Shown here: in pieces, positions 1-8,429 of the stretch | How positions within the stretch are numbered: position 1 is the first letter of the stretch | Layout: every line of letters starts with the position of its first letter | From: Pullulanibacillus camelliae | GTDB lineage: Bacteria; Bacillota; Bacilli; Bacillales; Sporolactobacillaceae | Length of the DNA stretch: 64,000 nucleotides | Assembly (NCBI RefSeq): GCF_014642655.1 | Contig: NZ_BMIR01000001.1 | Coordinates: 483,518-547,517, forward strand | Reading direction: 5' to 3' | Notes under the pieces: generated by a model | Database searches by the model: none | What the model saw: only the letters and a program-made list of their open reading frames with translations | What the model was told of the DNA's origin: nothing | Program-made: the position numbers and the translations under genes

Positions 1-8
1 TTCATCAT
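1..8 (-). CDS. start of next gene, cut by window edge
   Basis: Only the first codons are inside the window. Reading the minus strand, a GAGGTGG ribosome binding site (positions 11-17) precedes tandem ATG codons at 8-6 and 5-3. The gene would follow the permease by a few bases and so belongs to the same sugar-transport operon. It could encode the second permease or a catabolic enzyme, but nothing in the visible bases tells which. Confidence 0.4.
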
Positions 9-17
9 TTCCACCTC

Positions 18-899
18 TTATTCCTTGATTCCTGACATAGCAATACCTTGAATAAAATATTTTTGCATTAGGAAGAAAATGATAAGCACAGGAAGCGTCA
101 TGCTGACTCCAACTGCTAACAGCAATGGCCACCTTGGGTCATTGACCGACATGATTTGCTGTACGCCAAGTGATAAAGTATAAAGCTTGTTATTACTTAA
201 GAAAATCAAAGGTCCAATAAAATCTCCCCAAGTATTCAGAAATGTAAAGATTATTACTGTTGTTATAGCTGGTTTTGATAACGGCAGCACAATCCTCCAA
301 AAGATCTTAAATTCATTAGCCCCATCAATTCTTGCAGATTCTGAAAGCTCATAAGGTATACCCAAGAAAAATTGGCGAAGTAAAAAGATGAAAAAAGGGT
401 TTCCAAAAAAAGCCGGTACAGTCAAAGGAAGAAATGTTCCGATCCAACCTAACTTTTGAAACAATAAAAATAGAGGAACCATGGTTACTTGAAAAGGTAA
501 CAGCATGGTTGTTAACACGATGATGAAGATGGCATCCCTAAACTTCCATTTTATCCGTGCAAATCCATAGGCAATCAATGTATTGGATATAAAGCAACCA
601 AAAATATTAACCACTAAGATGAGCAATGTATTCTTTAAATATAATAAGAAAGGAAAAGCCGTGAAGGCTTCTTTATAATTCGACCACTGAAAAACTTTTG
701 GGATTCCAGGATTAGAAAATAATTCAGAGCTATTCTTCAAGGAACCAGATATCAACCATAAAAACGGTACAATAAACGCAAGAGAAAAGAGAATCAACAG
801 GACATACACAATTAAAGTTTGAAGCTTCTCTGCTCTAGTTTTTGACTTCACCTTTTTTATTGAAGGTCCTACATCAGGTACTGGTGATGTACTCGTCAT
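18..899 (-). CDS. sugar ABC transporter permease (MalG/CUT1 type)
   Basis: Integral membrane permease of a CUT1-family carbohydrate importer, 293 residues with about six hydrophobic segments. A cytoplasmic N-terminal tail rich in Lys (residues 15-25) leads into the first helix. The EAA loop that contacts the ATPase is visible around residues 180-210 (SESARIDGANEFKIFWRIVL). An AGGGATG ribosome binding site precedes the ATG. It lies 79 bp downstream of the sugar-binding lipoprotein gene and is probably co-transcribed. No MalF-type partner lies between the two, so it should be outside the window. The sugar cannot be deduced. Confidence 0.9.
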   Translation of the reverse strand: MTSTSPVPDVGPSIKKVKSKTRAEKLQTLIVYVLLILFSLAFIVPFLWLISGSLKNSSELFSNPGIPKVFQWSNYKEAFTAFPFLLYLKNTLLILVVNIFGCFISNTLIAYGFARIKWKFRDAIFIIVLTTMLLPFQVTMVPLFLLFQKLGWIGTFLPLTVPAFFGNPFFIFLLRQFFLGIPYELSESARIDGANEFKIFWRIVLPLSKPAITTVIIFTFLNTWGDFIGPLIFLSNNKLYTLSLGVQQIMSVNDPRWPLLLAVGVSMTLPVLIIFFLMQKYFIQGIAMSGIKE

Positions 900-978
900 T
901 TTGCATCCCTGCTTTCAGATGTCATTTTTTGAAATAACCAACTGAGCCAAGGGAAGGGATCGACTCAGTTGGCATAAC

Positions 979-2301
979 TTATTTCTTCTTATCCACTTCC
1001 GCTTGTAACTTTTTCTGTAGCTCTTTCAAAAGTGGTCCTGGATCTTTATCATTGTAAATGACTTTATCTCTTAGTAAATTCAGATCGTTGGACATTTCAT
1101 TTGCAACTGATGTTAAAGCTGGATGGCCTGAATTCGGAGATTCAGCAACTTCCTTGACTACTTTGTAAATTGCATCACCATTTCTATTCCATTTAATAGC
1201 AGCACTTGATTTTTTATAGATAGATATTGATCGCCAAGTATTGATATTATCAGCTAAGATCTTCGGCTGACTACCAAACAAAATAAACTTAAGAGCCGCT
1301 TCAGGGTTCTTAGCATTTTTCGGGATCATAAATACATTAGTTCCAAAAGTTGTTGCCTTTTCCCGACCATTTGGAGGACTTGGAATAGGCACTACCTCAT
1401 AATCGATATCTGGAGCATATTGCTTAATAGCATTTGAGAACCAATTCCCATTAACAGTCATGGCAACCTTTCCTGTAAAAAATGGATGGTTAGGGGAAAA
1501 TGCCCCTCCAAATCCTGAAGTAAATGATTTTATTTTTTCTGGGTTATATTTTTTGGCATAGCTGTCCTCCCACTTATACATGTCATCTAGCTGAGAGTTA
1601 TTGATTTCCACTTTTCCGGTTTTCGTATCAAAATAGTTAGCTCCGAAAATCCAACCCCAAAGAAAAGCATCATCACCTGCATCCAACCAAGGGATAAATC
1701 CCAATTTATCTATTTTACCGTTGCCTTCAACCTTAGATAACTTTTCTGCATCTGCATCTAATTCCGCAATGGTTTTTGGAGGCTTACTAGGATCGAGCCC
1801 GGCGTCCTTGAATAGCTTTTTATTGATATAGAGCAAGTTGACATTGGAATCTTCTGGAAATAAATAGGTTTTTCCCTTATATTTCATCAAGGGTTTAAAA
1901 GTATCAATAATACTTGATTCATCAAGGTCTGCCTTTTTCAATAAATCATCAAGTGGCATCAAAGCACCTTGTGTGGCTAAGGCATAAGCTGAAGCATAAT
2001 CGTTACTGACAACGACATCAGGAGGATTATTTCCGGTAATAGCAGCCATTAGCTTTCCATTAGAAATCCCACCATCTGGCGGAACATAGACGGAGTTAAT
2101 CTTATAACCCGGATGATCTTTCTCAAAAACCCCCATCCTCCACTTATCCCATTTTTCAGAATCTCCTCCCCATGGATACCAGTACGTAAATGTTTTTCCA
2201 CCATCATTTGAAGAAGACGATTTCGAAGAGCTTGAGCAACCAGTTAAAGCCATGAATAATACCATGATCATAATCGTGGTTAAAACAAACACCTTTTTCA
2301 C
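979..2301 (-). CDS. extracellular sugar-binding lipoprotein (ABC importer)
   Basis: Solute-binding protein of the MalE-like family 1, 440 residues. The N-terminus carries a lipoprotein signal peptide with lipobox LTGC (Cys22) followed by a Ser-rich linker, so the mature protein should be anchored to the outer face of the membrane. The mature part has the usual sugar-binder features, including FTYWYPWGG near the start and a GKVAMTVNGNW segment near residue 280. The start is GTG with an AAGGAGG site eight bases upstream. It is the first gene of the operon downstream of the LacI operators and cre-like site. The ligand is unknown. Confidence 0.9.
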   Translation of the reverse strand: MKKVFVLTTIMIMVLFMALTGCSSSSKSSSSNDGGKTFTYWYPWGGDSEKWDKWRMGVFEKDHPGYKINSVYVPPDGGISNGKLMAAITGNNPPDVVVSNDYASAYALATQGALMPLDDLLKKADLDESSIIDTFKPLMKYKGKTYLFPEDSNVNLLYINKKLFKDAGLDPSKPPKTIAELDADAEKLSKVEGNGKIDKLGFIPWLDAGDDAFLWGWIFGANYFDTKTGKVEINNSQLDDMYKWEDSYAKKYNPEKIKSFTSGFGGAFSPNHPFFTGKVAMTVNGNWFSNAIKQYAPDIDYEVVPIPSPPNGREKATTFGTNVFMIPKNAKNPEAALKFILFGSQPKILADNINTWRSISIYKKSSAAIKWNRNGDAIYKVVKEVAESPNSGHPALTSVANEMSNDLNLLRDKVIYNDKDPGPLLKELQKKLQAEVDKKK

Positions 2302-2349
2302 ATTGATTTCCTCCTTTTTGTTTTCTGTTCATGGTAGGGTCACCCTTAA

Positions 2350-2363
2350 TAAACACGCGTTTA
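2350..2363. promoter_or_regulatory. LacI-family operator O1
   Basis: TAAACACGCGTTTA, a near-palindrome centred about 55 bp upstream of the binding-protein start codon. It shares the core AACACGCGTTTA with the site at 2535-2548 and nearly all positions with the site at 3619-3632. It is inferred to be bound by the adjacent LacI-family regulator. Confidence 0.7.
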
Positions 2364-2433
2364 AAGATAACTAAAAAATTCGGTTGTGTTTTTTAATCAC
2401 TTGTTTATAATATATTCACTGAAAAATTAATAG

Positions 2434-2439
2434 ATTATA
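2434..2439 (-). promoter_or_regulatory. probable -10 box of the sugar transport operon
   Basis: On the minus strand the box reads TATAAT within TTAGTATATAATC. No good -35 box is present at 16-18 bp; the cre-like site at 2455-2468 falls there. Start of transcription would be near 2427, about 125 bp upstream of the first gene. This is the best -10 in the 256-bp gap but other AT-rich hexamers exist. Confidence 0.45.
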
Positions 2440-2454
2440 TACTAAAACACAGAA

Positions 2455-2468
2455 TGAACACGCTTCCA
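2455..2468. promoter_or_regulatory. cre-like CcpA site
   Basis: TGAACACGCTTCCA matches the Bacillus cre consensus TGWAARCGYTWNCW at 13 of 14 positions (mismatch at position 5). It overlaps the -35 region of the probable operon promoter, where CcpA binding would repress. It also resembles a half LacI operator, so it could instead be a degenerate operator. Confidence 0.45.
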
Positions 2469-2534
2469 AAAAAATAGCTGAAAATACTATTTTATAAACC
2501 CTATCTCTCTTGAGCCTTGATTAGGCGTTTTTTA

Positions 2535-2548
2535 TGAACACGCGTTTA
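2535..2548. promoter_or_regulatory. LacI-family operator O2
   Basis: TGAACACGCGTTTA, located between the regulator stop codon and the transporter promoter, 185 bp from O1 and about 1.08 kb from O3. The spacing would allow a DNA loop across the transporter promoter. Confidence 0.65.
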
Positions 2549-2557
2549 TTTTTATGT

Positions 2558-3598
2558 TTAGATTTTTTTACACGAGTCTCTGACAACAAGTTCCATGGGG
2601 ATTGTGACATTCACATGATGATCGTGGTGATTTTCGATAGCCTTGATTATCTCTAGTGTCAATCCTGACATCATATAGCCAAAATCCACTTTAAAAGTTG
2701 TCAATTTCGGCTGAGAATAAGAGCTTAACACATGATCATCAAAACCAATAATCGACATATCCTCAGGAATCGCTACACCATGCTCACCCAAAGCCTTCAT
2801 AGCTCCAAAAGCAACACTGTCATTTGCAGCAATAATAGCAGTTGGGAGTTTAACACCAGATTGAACTAATCCTTGAATCGCAGCATAACCGCTCCTTCGA
2901 TTGAAATCACCAGGTAATATCCATTCCTCATGAAGTGGTAATCCATGATGAGACATGGCCTTTACAAATCCTTCATACTTGGCAGGGCCTGCAAAACGCT
3001 TCATATCTCCATTAATCATTCCAATATTTTTGTGATTGAGACCCACTAAATAATCCACAGCTTGCATGACCCCCTTCTCATTGTCGAAGCTATAGACAAT
3101 ACGATTGGCTTCATGTCGTCCAGGAAGATGCTGATCAACAATCCCAACGATAAAGCCTTCGCCTATAAGCTCTTCAATAAAGGGTTCATGGTTATCTGCC
3201 CCAATAAAAATTCCCGCATCAATTCTCCCTTGATAGAAGATCTCTTTAACGCCATTTATACTCTCAGGATCTCTGCTATCACGAATAATATGCGTTAAAA
3301 CATAATAATCCTTTGATGATGCTGTCTCTATAACACTCGCTAATAACATATTACTCGTTGCATCACTTGAAACATGACCTTTTTCGATCATAAATAGCCC
3401 TATAGTCCTCATTTTCTTTCCTGCCAGGACTTGTGCAGACATATTGGGAAAGTAATTATATTCGCGAATGACTTTCATTACTTTTTCACGAGTCGAAGGT
3501 GGAACACTCGGATAATTATTAATCACTCGACTCACTGTACTTCTTGATACTCCTGCTAATTGCGCAATTTTTGTACTGTTGATCTCCTGTTTTTTCAA
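2558..3598 (-). CDS. LacI-family transcriptional repressor
   Basis: A 346-residue LacI/GalR regulator. The N-terminal helix-turn-helix is clear (STKIAQLAGVSRSTVSRVIN), followed by the hinge helix (PNMSAQVLAGKK) and a periplasmic-binding-protein-like effector domain ending in SIIGFDDHVLSSYS and a final SCKKI. I use the TTG at 3598, which has AAGAAGG (3609-3615) about ten bases upstream. The longer frame to ATG 3640 would begin upstream of the predicted transcription start and run through operator O3. The gene has its own TTGACA/TATTAT promoter with the operator just downstream, indicating autorepression. It presumably controls the adjacent sugar ABC operon; the effector sugar is unknown. Confidence 0.92.
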   Translation of the reverse strand: MKKQEINSTKIAQLAGVSRSTVSRVINNYPSVPPSTREKVMKVIREYNYFPNMSAQVLAGKKMRTIGLFMIEKGHVSSDATSNMLLASVIETASSKDYYVLTHIIRDSRDPESINGVKEIFYQGRIDAGIFIGADNHEPFIEELIGEGFIVGIVDQHLPGRHEANRIVYSFDNEKGVMQAVDYLVGLNHKNIGMINGDMKRFAGPAKYEGFVKAMSHHGLPLHEEWILPGDFNRRSGYAAIQGLVQSGVKLPTAIIAANDSVAFGAMKALGEHGVAIPEDMSIIGFDDHVLSSYSQPKLTTFKVDFGYMMSGLTLEIIKAIENHHDHHVNVTIPMELVVRDSCKKI

Positions 3599-3618
3599 TG
3601 CTGAACGTCCTTCTTTCG

Positions 3619-3632
3619 TGAACACGTGTTTA
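3619..3632. promoter_or_regulatory. LacI-family operator O3 (autoregulatory)
   Basis: TGAACACGTGTTTA, with a perfectly symmetric core AACACGTGTT. It begins eight bases downstream of the -10 box of the regulator promoter, so repressor bound here would block initiation of its own gene. Confidence 0.75.
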
Positions 3633-3640
3633 CAAAACAT

Positions 3641-3669
3641 ATAATAGTCTGAATTTTATAAGATGTCAA
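3641..3669 (-). promoter_or_regulatory. sigma-A promoter of the LacI-family gene
   Basis: On the minus strand TTGACA (3669-3664), a 17-bp spacer and TATTAT (3646-3641). This near-consensus promoter puts the transcript start around 3634, inside operator O3 or just before it, and rules out the ATG at 3640 as the translation start. Confidence 0.8.
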
Positions 3670-3691
3670 TGATTTTTTATGTAATTTACTA

Positions 3692-3735
3692 AATAATAAC
3701 CCCCCTTCTTGTACCCACACATACAAAAAGGGGGG
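3692..3735 (-). terminator. rho-independent terminator after the GNAT gene
   Basis: CCCCCCTTCTTGTA (3700-3713) pairs with TACAAAAAGGGGGG (3722-3735) with one mismatch and an eight-base loop. On the minus strand it is followed by a T-rich TTATTATTT tract. Confidence 0.8.
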
Positions 3736-3740
3736 CCGCA

Positions 3741-4271
3741 CTATTCGTTGATTAAGCCATAAATCTCGACATCTATAAAGTGATCATAAATCCATTCGCC
3801 ACATCGAATCGTTCCTTCATGCTGGAAACCCAGGCGTTCTGGAATCGCCCGGCTTTTCTTATTGCCTGTTCCGCAACGAATTTCTATGCGCTTGAGCTTT
3901 AACGTTTCAAAGGCGTAAGTTACTAAAGCCTGACATGCTCTTGTCATAATGCCATTTCCCTGCTGGCCCTCTGCCAGCCAATAGCCAATGGATGTCGCCT
4001 TATTCCGACGGTCAATACTATGAAAGCCGATCATACCAACCAATTGCTCTTTATATAAAATACCGACCTGAAACCCGTCCTCTTCAGCAAACTGTTTCCG
4101 CCAAGCCTCAATCACTGGATAATAGTCTTGCACAGCTTGTGTGCCGTCCACCCAAGGCAGCCATTCTCGTAAGTATTTACGATTGGCATCTAATACCGTA
4201 AATAATTCTTCAGCATCTGTACTCTCAAGCAACTTTAAGGAGAGCTCTTCATCTACTTTAAACGTAAACAT
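3741..4271 (-). CDS. GNAT acetyltransferase, RimJ/RimL type
   Basis: A 176-residue GCN5-related N-acetyltransferase of the group containing ribosomal-protein Ser/Ala acetyltransferases (RimL, B. subtilis YdaF-like). Visible features are the RimL-like N-terminus (LKLLESTDAEELF), the beta-4 region GIGYWLAEG-like (SIGYWLAEGQQGNGIMTRA) containing the acetyl-CoA pyrophosphate loop, and RIEIRCGTGNKKSRAIPERLGF, typical of the family. The family acetylates protein N-termini or small amines; the substrate here is unknown. ACGGAGG precedes the ATG. It follows ywgA by 22 bp and ends at a strong terminator, so it is likely the last gene of the ywfO-ywgA-GNAT operon. Confidence 0.88.
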   Translation of the reverse strand: MFTFKVDEELSLKLLESTDAEELFTVLDANRKYLREWLPWVDGTQAVQDYYPVIEAWRKQFAEEDGFQVGILYKEQLVGMIGFHSIDRRNKATSIGYWLAEGQQGNGIMTRACQALVTYAFETLKLKRIEIRCGTGNKKSRAIPERLGFQHEGTIRCGEWIYDHFIDVEIYGLINE

Positions 4272-4293
4272 GGTCTGCCTCCGTTCGCTTTTT

Positions 4294-4800
4294 TTACTGC
4301 AGATTGTTCCTTTTCAATTGTTGGATATAGTCTAGTCCATGACGGATTTCCTCATCCTGATAGTTTTGCTTTTGCTTCACGATCTTGACCTTGTCTATAA
4401 CTTCTTGCTCAGAGAGATTATCAAAATAAAGCAGTGTAGAAACCAATTCCAAAAACCGCGAGCTTTCCTCATTGAGGCTCTGAATATATGTATCTAACTC
4501 TGGCATATGAATATCATAGTTTTTGAGGAAATCCTCGCCCTCATGGGTGAGCTGATAACGGTATTGATGATAGCCACCTTTGTCTTCTCTAACCTCATTA
4601 ACAAAGGATAAGTTGCATAGTTCTTCAATTTTTAACGTCAGTTCTTCCGAATAAGGACCATAGAAATGAAATTGAAACTTCTCTTGGAAGGGATAATTCA
4701 GTTTTTGTAAGATATAAATGATTTTCTGCAGCTTTTTTCTTCCAATAATCTCTCCAGCAGATTGTAATAAAGTCATCACCTTGGCATGATCTTCTAACAT
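4294..4800 (-). CDS. ywgA: YwgA-family protein
   Basis: A 168-residue cytosolic protein resembling B. subtilis YwgA, of unknown function. The N-terminal half (KKLQKIIYILQKLNYPF, then FHFYGPYSEEL) has the pattern of the Panacea/SocA-like antitoxin and phage-associated domain, a resemblance I infer from motif shape only. The C-terminal part contains a helical KVKIVKQKQNYQDEEIRHG segment. AGGAGG lies 12 bases upstream of the ATG. It is 16 bp downstream of ywfO, the same neighbour it has in B. subtilis. Confidence 0.8.
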   Translation of the reverse strand: MLEDHAKVMTLLQSAGEIIGRKKLQKIIYILQKLNYPFQEKFQFHFYGPYSEELTLKIEELCNLSFVNEVREDKGGYHQYRYQLTHEGEDFLKNYDIHMPELDTYIQSLNEESSRFLELVSTLLYFDNLSEQEVIDKVKIVKQKQNYQDEEIRHGLDYIQQLKRNNLQ

Positions 4801-4816
4801 AGTGTTTATTTACCTC

Positions 4817-6106
4817 CTATTGCAATAAAGACTGAATCCGTTCCTTCGCCGAGCGGTGCGTTGTAAGATCATGAATGAAGTCGGCAGGGTAATAAAGCTT
4901 ATGATCTGTTCTTTTCTTACCTGATATCGCTTCAACAACATCCGATTCCCTCGACAGCTCCTTCAAGCTGTTATCAGGCATGAGTAAATGAATGGGAAGC
5001 CTCTCCCCTTCCTCTCCGGGCCGATAAAAATCATAAGGAAGATCAGAGGAAGAATCGACAACTAAATAATAATCTGGATCAAGACCAGCTTCTTTAAAAG
5101 CTTCCCTTAAATCCGCATAAATTTGATAGTTCGATGGTGTGAATTCAACATATTTAAATAAACGTCTGTTGGTAAAGCGGCGGCAAAGATCGCTCAAAAT
5201 TGGATCTTCCTCTTCTTGCCATACCTGAAAGTAATATAAAATAACAGATTCATCTAATCGAACATACTCCGAAAGTGTCATGCTCTCTTTGAATAACGGA
5301 ACGAGCAATCCCGGCGGATAGCGAAAGGCATAGCCATTGTGATAAAGCGACTTGGCTCTATGTAATATTTTCCGCAGGATGACCTCCGCACTTCGTGTGA
5401 CAGGGTGAAAATACACTTGCCAATACATTTGATAACGACTCATGATATAGTCTTCTACCGCGTGCATTCCGCTATATTTAATCACGACTTGATCATCACG
5501 GGGTCTCATCACTCGCCAAATCCGTTCCAAATCAAAATGTCCATAGCTCACCCCAGTATAATACGCATCCCGCAACAGGTAATCCATACGGTCAGCATCA
5601 ATCTGACTGGAGATCATACTAATAATCAGCTTATTTTTATACGTCTTTCCAATAACATCTGCAACCTTCTCAGGAAAATCCGCACTGACCTTTTTTAGGA
5701 CATGATTGATCTCTGTATCTCCTAAAATAATCGCCTGTGTATAGGCCTCATGATCCGTATTAAATACTTTTTCGAAGGAATGAGAAAACGGACCATGCCC
5801 AACGTCATGAAGCAGTGCGGCGCATAGACATAACAAGCGCTCGCCATCCTCCCAATCCGGGTGATCTTCAAACACGTCAATGATTCGACGAGTGATCTCA
5901 TACACACCAAGGGAGTGGCTAAAACGACTATGTTCAGCCCCATGGAAGGTCAGATAAGTTGTACCTAATTGACGGATTCTACGTAGCCGTTGAAATTCAG
6001 CCGTTCCAATCAGTTCCCATATCAAACGCTCTCGAACATGAATGTAACGATGTACAGGGTCTTTAAATACCTTTTCTTCATCGAGTTTGTCGAATGCATA
6101 GGTCAA
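4817..6106 (-). CDS. ywfO: HD-domain phosphohydrolase YwfO
   Basis: A 429-residue HD-superfamily metal-dependent phosphohydrolase, similar in length and motifs to YwfO and to the dNTP triphosphohydrolase group. Metal ligands are visible in order: HSRFSHSLGVYE (first His, near 60), ALLHDVGHGPFSHSFE (HD pair near 100) and SSQIDADRMDYLLRD (Asp near 175). The start is TTG with AGGATG upstream; the nearby ATG is out of frame. It heads a three-gene unit with ywgA and the acetyltransferase gene. A dNTP or related nucleotide is the likely substrate by family, but this is not shown by the sequence alone. Confidence 0.88.
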   Translation of the reverse strand: MTYAFDKLDEEKVFKDPVHRYIHVRERLIWELIGTAEFQRLRRIRQLGTTYLTFHGAEHSRFSHSLGVYEITRRIIDVFEDHPDWEDGERLLCLCAALLHDVGHGPFSHSFEKVFNTDHEAYTQAIILGDTEINHVLKKVSADFPEKVADVIGKTYKNKLIISMISSQIDADRMDYLLRDAYYTGVSYGHFDLERIWRVMRPRDDQVVIKYSGMHAVEDYIMSRYQMYWQVYFHPVTRSAEVILRKILHRAKSLYHNGYAFRYPPGLLVPLFKESMTLSEYVRLDESVILYYFQVWQEEEDPILSDLCRRFTNRRLFKYVEFTPSNYQIYADLREAFKEAGLDPDYYLVVDSSSDLPYDFYRPGEEGERLPIHLLMPDNSLKELSRESDVVEAISGKKRTDHKLYYPADFIHDLTTHRSAKERIQSLLQ

Positions 6107-6355
6107 ATCATCTCACATCCTGTCTTAACATATTATTTATTATAGTCGTTCACAACACGAAATGAAATGACTTGACAACAATTTTTCCGATTAGAAATGG
6201 TGTCAAAAAAATGCAAATGATATTGTGAAAAGCCCAACAAGAGTGAACCGTCAAATCAACAGAGCTTAGGATCACCTGCTAGACAGCTAGGCTTTGAAAA
6301 ATTCTCGTCTCTTTGGTATCTTTTATAAGGATAAACTGTGAATTAGTGACTAAGA

Positions 6356-7207
6356 ATGGTGTTGAGTAACCTCATGATAAACAATCTTTTAAAACAAGCG
6401 CAATGGCGTGTGATTGATCAATCACTTCTGAATCCTGCTTTCGAGGCGAAACAATCTTTCGCCATTGATGACACTTTATGTCGATTTGTGGGTGCAGGAA
6501 GATCACCTGCTATCGCTCGAACTTGGGTGCATCCTAAGACCATTGTTTTAGGTATTCAGGATGCTCGACTTCCCCATCTCAAAGAGGGGCTCGACTTTTT
6601 AAAATCACAGCAGTATTCTGTGATTGTCCGAAATTCAGGCGGTTTGGCCGTCGTATTGGATGAAGGGGTTTGGAACCTTTCTTTTATTTTTTCAGAACGG
6701 GAGACTAGGATTTCTATAGATGAAGGCTTTGAAACGATGGTGGCCTTTATTGAAGCCATGCTTGCACCTTACCGCTTAAACATTGAGGTAGGAGAGATTG
6801 CCCACTCTTATTGTCCAGGCCGCTATGACATGAGTGTGAACGGTAGGAAATTTGCAGGGATATCACAACGGCGGCTCAGACAAGCTGTAGCGGTGCAAAT
6901 TTATCTATGTGTCAACGGCAGCGGCTCTGAACGAGCCCGGCTTGTCCAACATTTTTACCAAGAGGCTTTAAAGGGAGAGAAAACCAAGCTCGCGTACCCC
7001 GACATTCAACCCGATGTCATGGCTTCTTTATCAGAGATTACCGGACAGGCCCTTACAATGGACGATATTATGACCGCATTTTATAAAACGCTTCAGCAAC
7101 ACAATAGCGATTTAATCTCCTCGGCTTTAACACCAGAGGAAGCGACCAGCTACGAAAAGGACTATTTACGCATGGTTGAACGCAATGATAAGACATTTTC
7201 TTTGTAA
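6356..7207 (+). CDS. lipL: octanoyl-[GcvH]:protein N-octanoyltransferase LipL
   Basis: Lipoyl relay amidotransferase, 283 residues, which moves octanoate from GcvH to E2 subunits of 2-oxoacid dehydrogenases in the Bacillus-type lipoate pathway. It has the LplA/LipB/BirA fold signature: RNSGGLAVVLDEGVWN near 99, and the LipL active-site region HSYCPGRYDMS with Cys153, then GRKFAGISQRR. The first ATG has only a weak ribosome binding site; a start at codon 7 (ATG 6374) is possible. It is followed by a terminator. In B. subtilis, from memory, pta lies between lipL and hemQ; here pta is absent from that interval. Confidence 0.92.
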   Translation: MVLSNLMINNLLKQAQWRVIDQSLLNPAFEAKQSFAIDDTLCRFVGAGRSPAIARTWVHPKTIVLGIQDARLPHLKEGLDFLKSQQYSVIVRNSGGLAVVLDEGVWNLSFIFSERETRISIDEGFETMVAFIEAMLAPYRLNIEVGEIAHSYCPGRYDMSVNGRKFAGISQRRLRQAVAVQIYLCVNGSGSERARLVQHFYQEALKGEKTKLAYPDIQPDVMASLSEITGQALTMDDIMTAFYKTLQQHNSDLISSALTPEEATSYEKDYLRMVERNDKTFSL

Positions 7208-7213
7208 CCTTTC

Positions 7214-7244
7214 GCTTGTTGGCCCATATACCAACAGGCTTTTC
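7214..7244 (+). terminator. terminator after lipL
   Basis: GCTTGTTGG (7214-7222) pairs with CCAACAGGC (7231-7239, one G-T pair), loop of eight, followed by TTTT. The next 250 bp up to hemQ hold no gene I can support. Confidence 0.65.
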
Positions 7245-7512
7245 GTTATGGACTTAAGGCGCTGAACCTAATCGCCTAGGCCCATAATACGCCTACTACA
7301 CCGAATGCGAAGTGCCCTTTGAACCCCATAATCTAAGAAAGGAAATGGCTAAGTGGCGATTTATCCCCCTTCACCATCACCCTAAAGCGACTATTAAGAC
7401 AACTGGATTTGCCAACTTTGTGACGAGTAGGCGCGATTTGCTTTCACATCCCTTATTCGTGGTAAACTAAAGGAAGTAAATCATGTTATCTCAAGGTAAG
7501 GAGTGTTTATAC

Positions 7513-8265
7513 ATGAACCAAGCTGCTGAAACATTAGATGGCTGGTATTGTTTGCATGAATTTCGTTCGATCGATTGGCCAGCCTGGAAACGTCTCTCAA
7601 GTTCAGAGCGAGAAAAAGCGATCCAGGAATTCAATCATTTCCTCGATAAATGCGAAGCGACAATGACAGAGAAAAAGGGGAGCCACGCCTTTTACTCTAT
7701 CGCAGGACAAAAGGCTGACTTTGTTCTCATGCTACTAAGACCTACAATGGACGAGCTAGTCGAACTGGAAAATGCCTTTAATAAGACAAGACTCGCTGAT
7801 TATACTATTCCTACTTACTCTTACGTCTCCGTTGTCGAGCTCAGCAATTATCTTGCTTCAGGAAGTGATGAGGACCCTTACGACAACCCAAGGATAAAAT
7901 CACGCCTTTATCCCATGCTCCCTCGTACACAATACATTAGCTTTTATCCGATGGACAAGCGTCGCGAGGGCAATGACAATTGGTATATGCTCAGCATGGA
8001 AGAACGCCGCGAAATGATGAAAAGTCATGGACTGATCGGCAGAGAATATGCAGGTAAAATCAAACAGATCATCACCGGTTCTGTTGGCTTTGACGATTGG
8101 GAATGGGGCGTAACGCTGTTTTCAAACGATGTCCTTCAATTTAAGAAAATCGTTTATGAAATGCGCTTCGATGAAGTAAGCGCACGCTACGGAGATTTCG
8201 GCAGCTTTTATGTTGGGACATTGCTGAACAAAGAAAAATTTGCACAAATGCTCGCCATCGATTAA
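7513..8265 (+). CDS. hemQ: coproheme decarboxylase HemQ (chlorite-dismutase-like)
   Basis: Last enzyme of the Gram-positive coproporphyrin-dependent heme pathway; it decarboxylates coproheme to heme b. The 250-residue protein carries the family segments [14 protein letters not shown] at the N-terminus, [16 protein letters not shown] in the middle and [16 protein letters not shown], which contains the expected proximal heme His. The [13 protein letters not shown] motif lies near residue 200. I chose ATG 7513 because AAGGAG (7498-7503) sits nine bases upstream; the in-frame ATG 30 bases earlier lacks a site. It ends at a strong terminator and appears monocistronic. Confidence 0.95.
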   Translation: MNQAAETLDGWYCLHEFRSIDWPAWKRLSSSEREKAIQEFNHFLDKCEATMTEKKGSHAFYSIAGQKADFVLMLLRPTMDELVELENAFNKTRLADYTIPTYSYVSVVELSNYLASGSDEDPYDNPRIKSRLYPMLPRTQYISFYPMDKRREGNDNWYMLSMEERREMMKSHGLIGREYAGKIKQIITGSVGFDDWEWGVTLFSNDVLQFKKIVYEMRFDEVSARYGDFGSFYVGTLLNKEKFAQMLAID

Positions 8266-8281
8266 CGGATGTAAAACTTTC

Positions 8282-8311
8282 AAACGGCACCTCTTTGGGT
8301 GCCGTTTTTTT
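8282..8311. terminator. terminator after hemQ
   Basis: AAACGGCACC / GGTGCCGTTT stem with a six-base loop followed by a run of seven T. It is nearly symmetric, so it could act in both directions. Confidence 0.9.
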
Positions 8312-8429
8312 GTCATATTCTCTCATTGCATTCATAAGTTAGTCTTAGAGTGCTGGAAGAATGGTATGTAATGGGGGTGAATATAAGCTATTTGCACGTT
8401 AGAAACACCTAAACCAAAGGAGTGAGAGC

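Noticed and set aside
3062-3298. Plus-strand frame opposite the LacI gene
   Set aside because: Antisense shadow of a gene with clear family motifs.
3599-3640. N-terminal extension of the LacI-family gene to ATG 3640
   Set aside because: This ATG lies upstream of the predicted transcript start and the extension includes the operator; TTG 3598 has a proper ribosome binding site.
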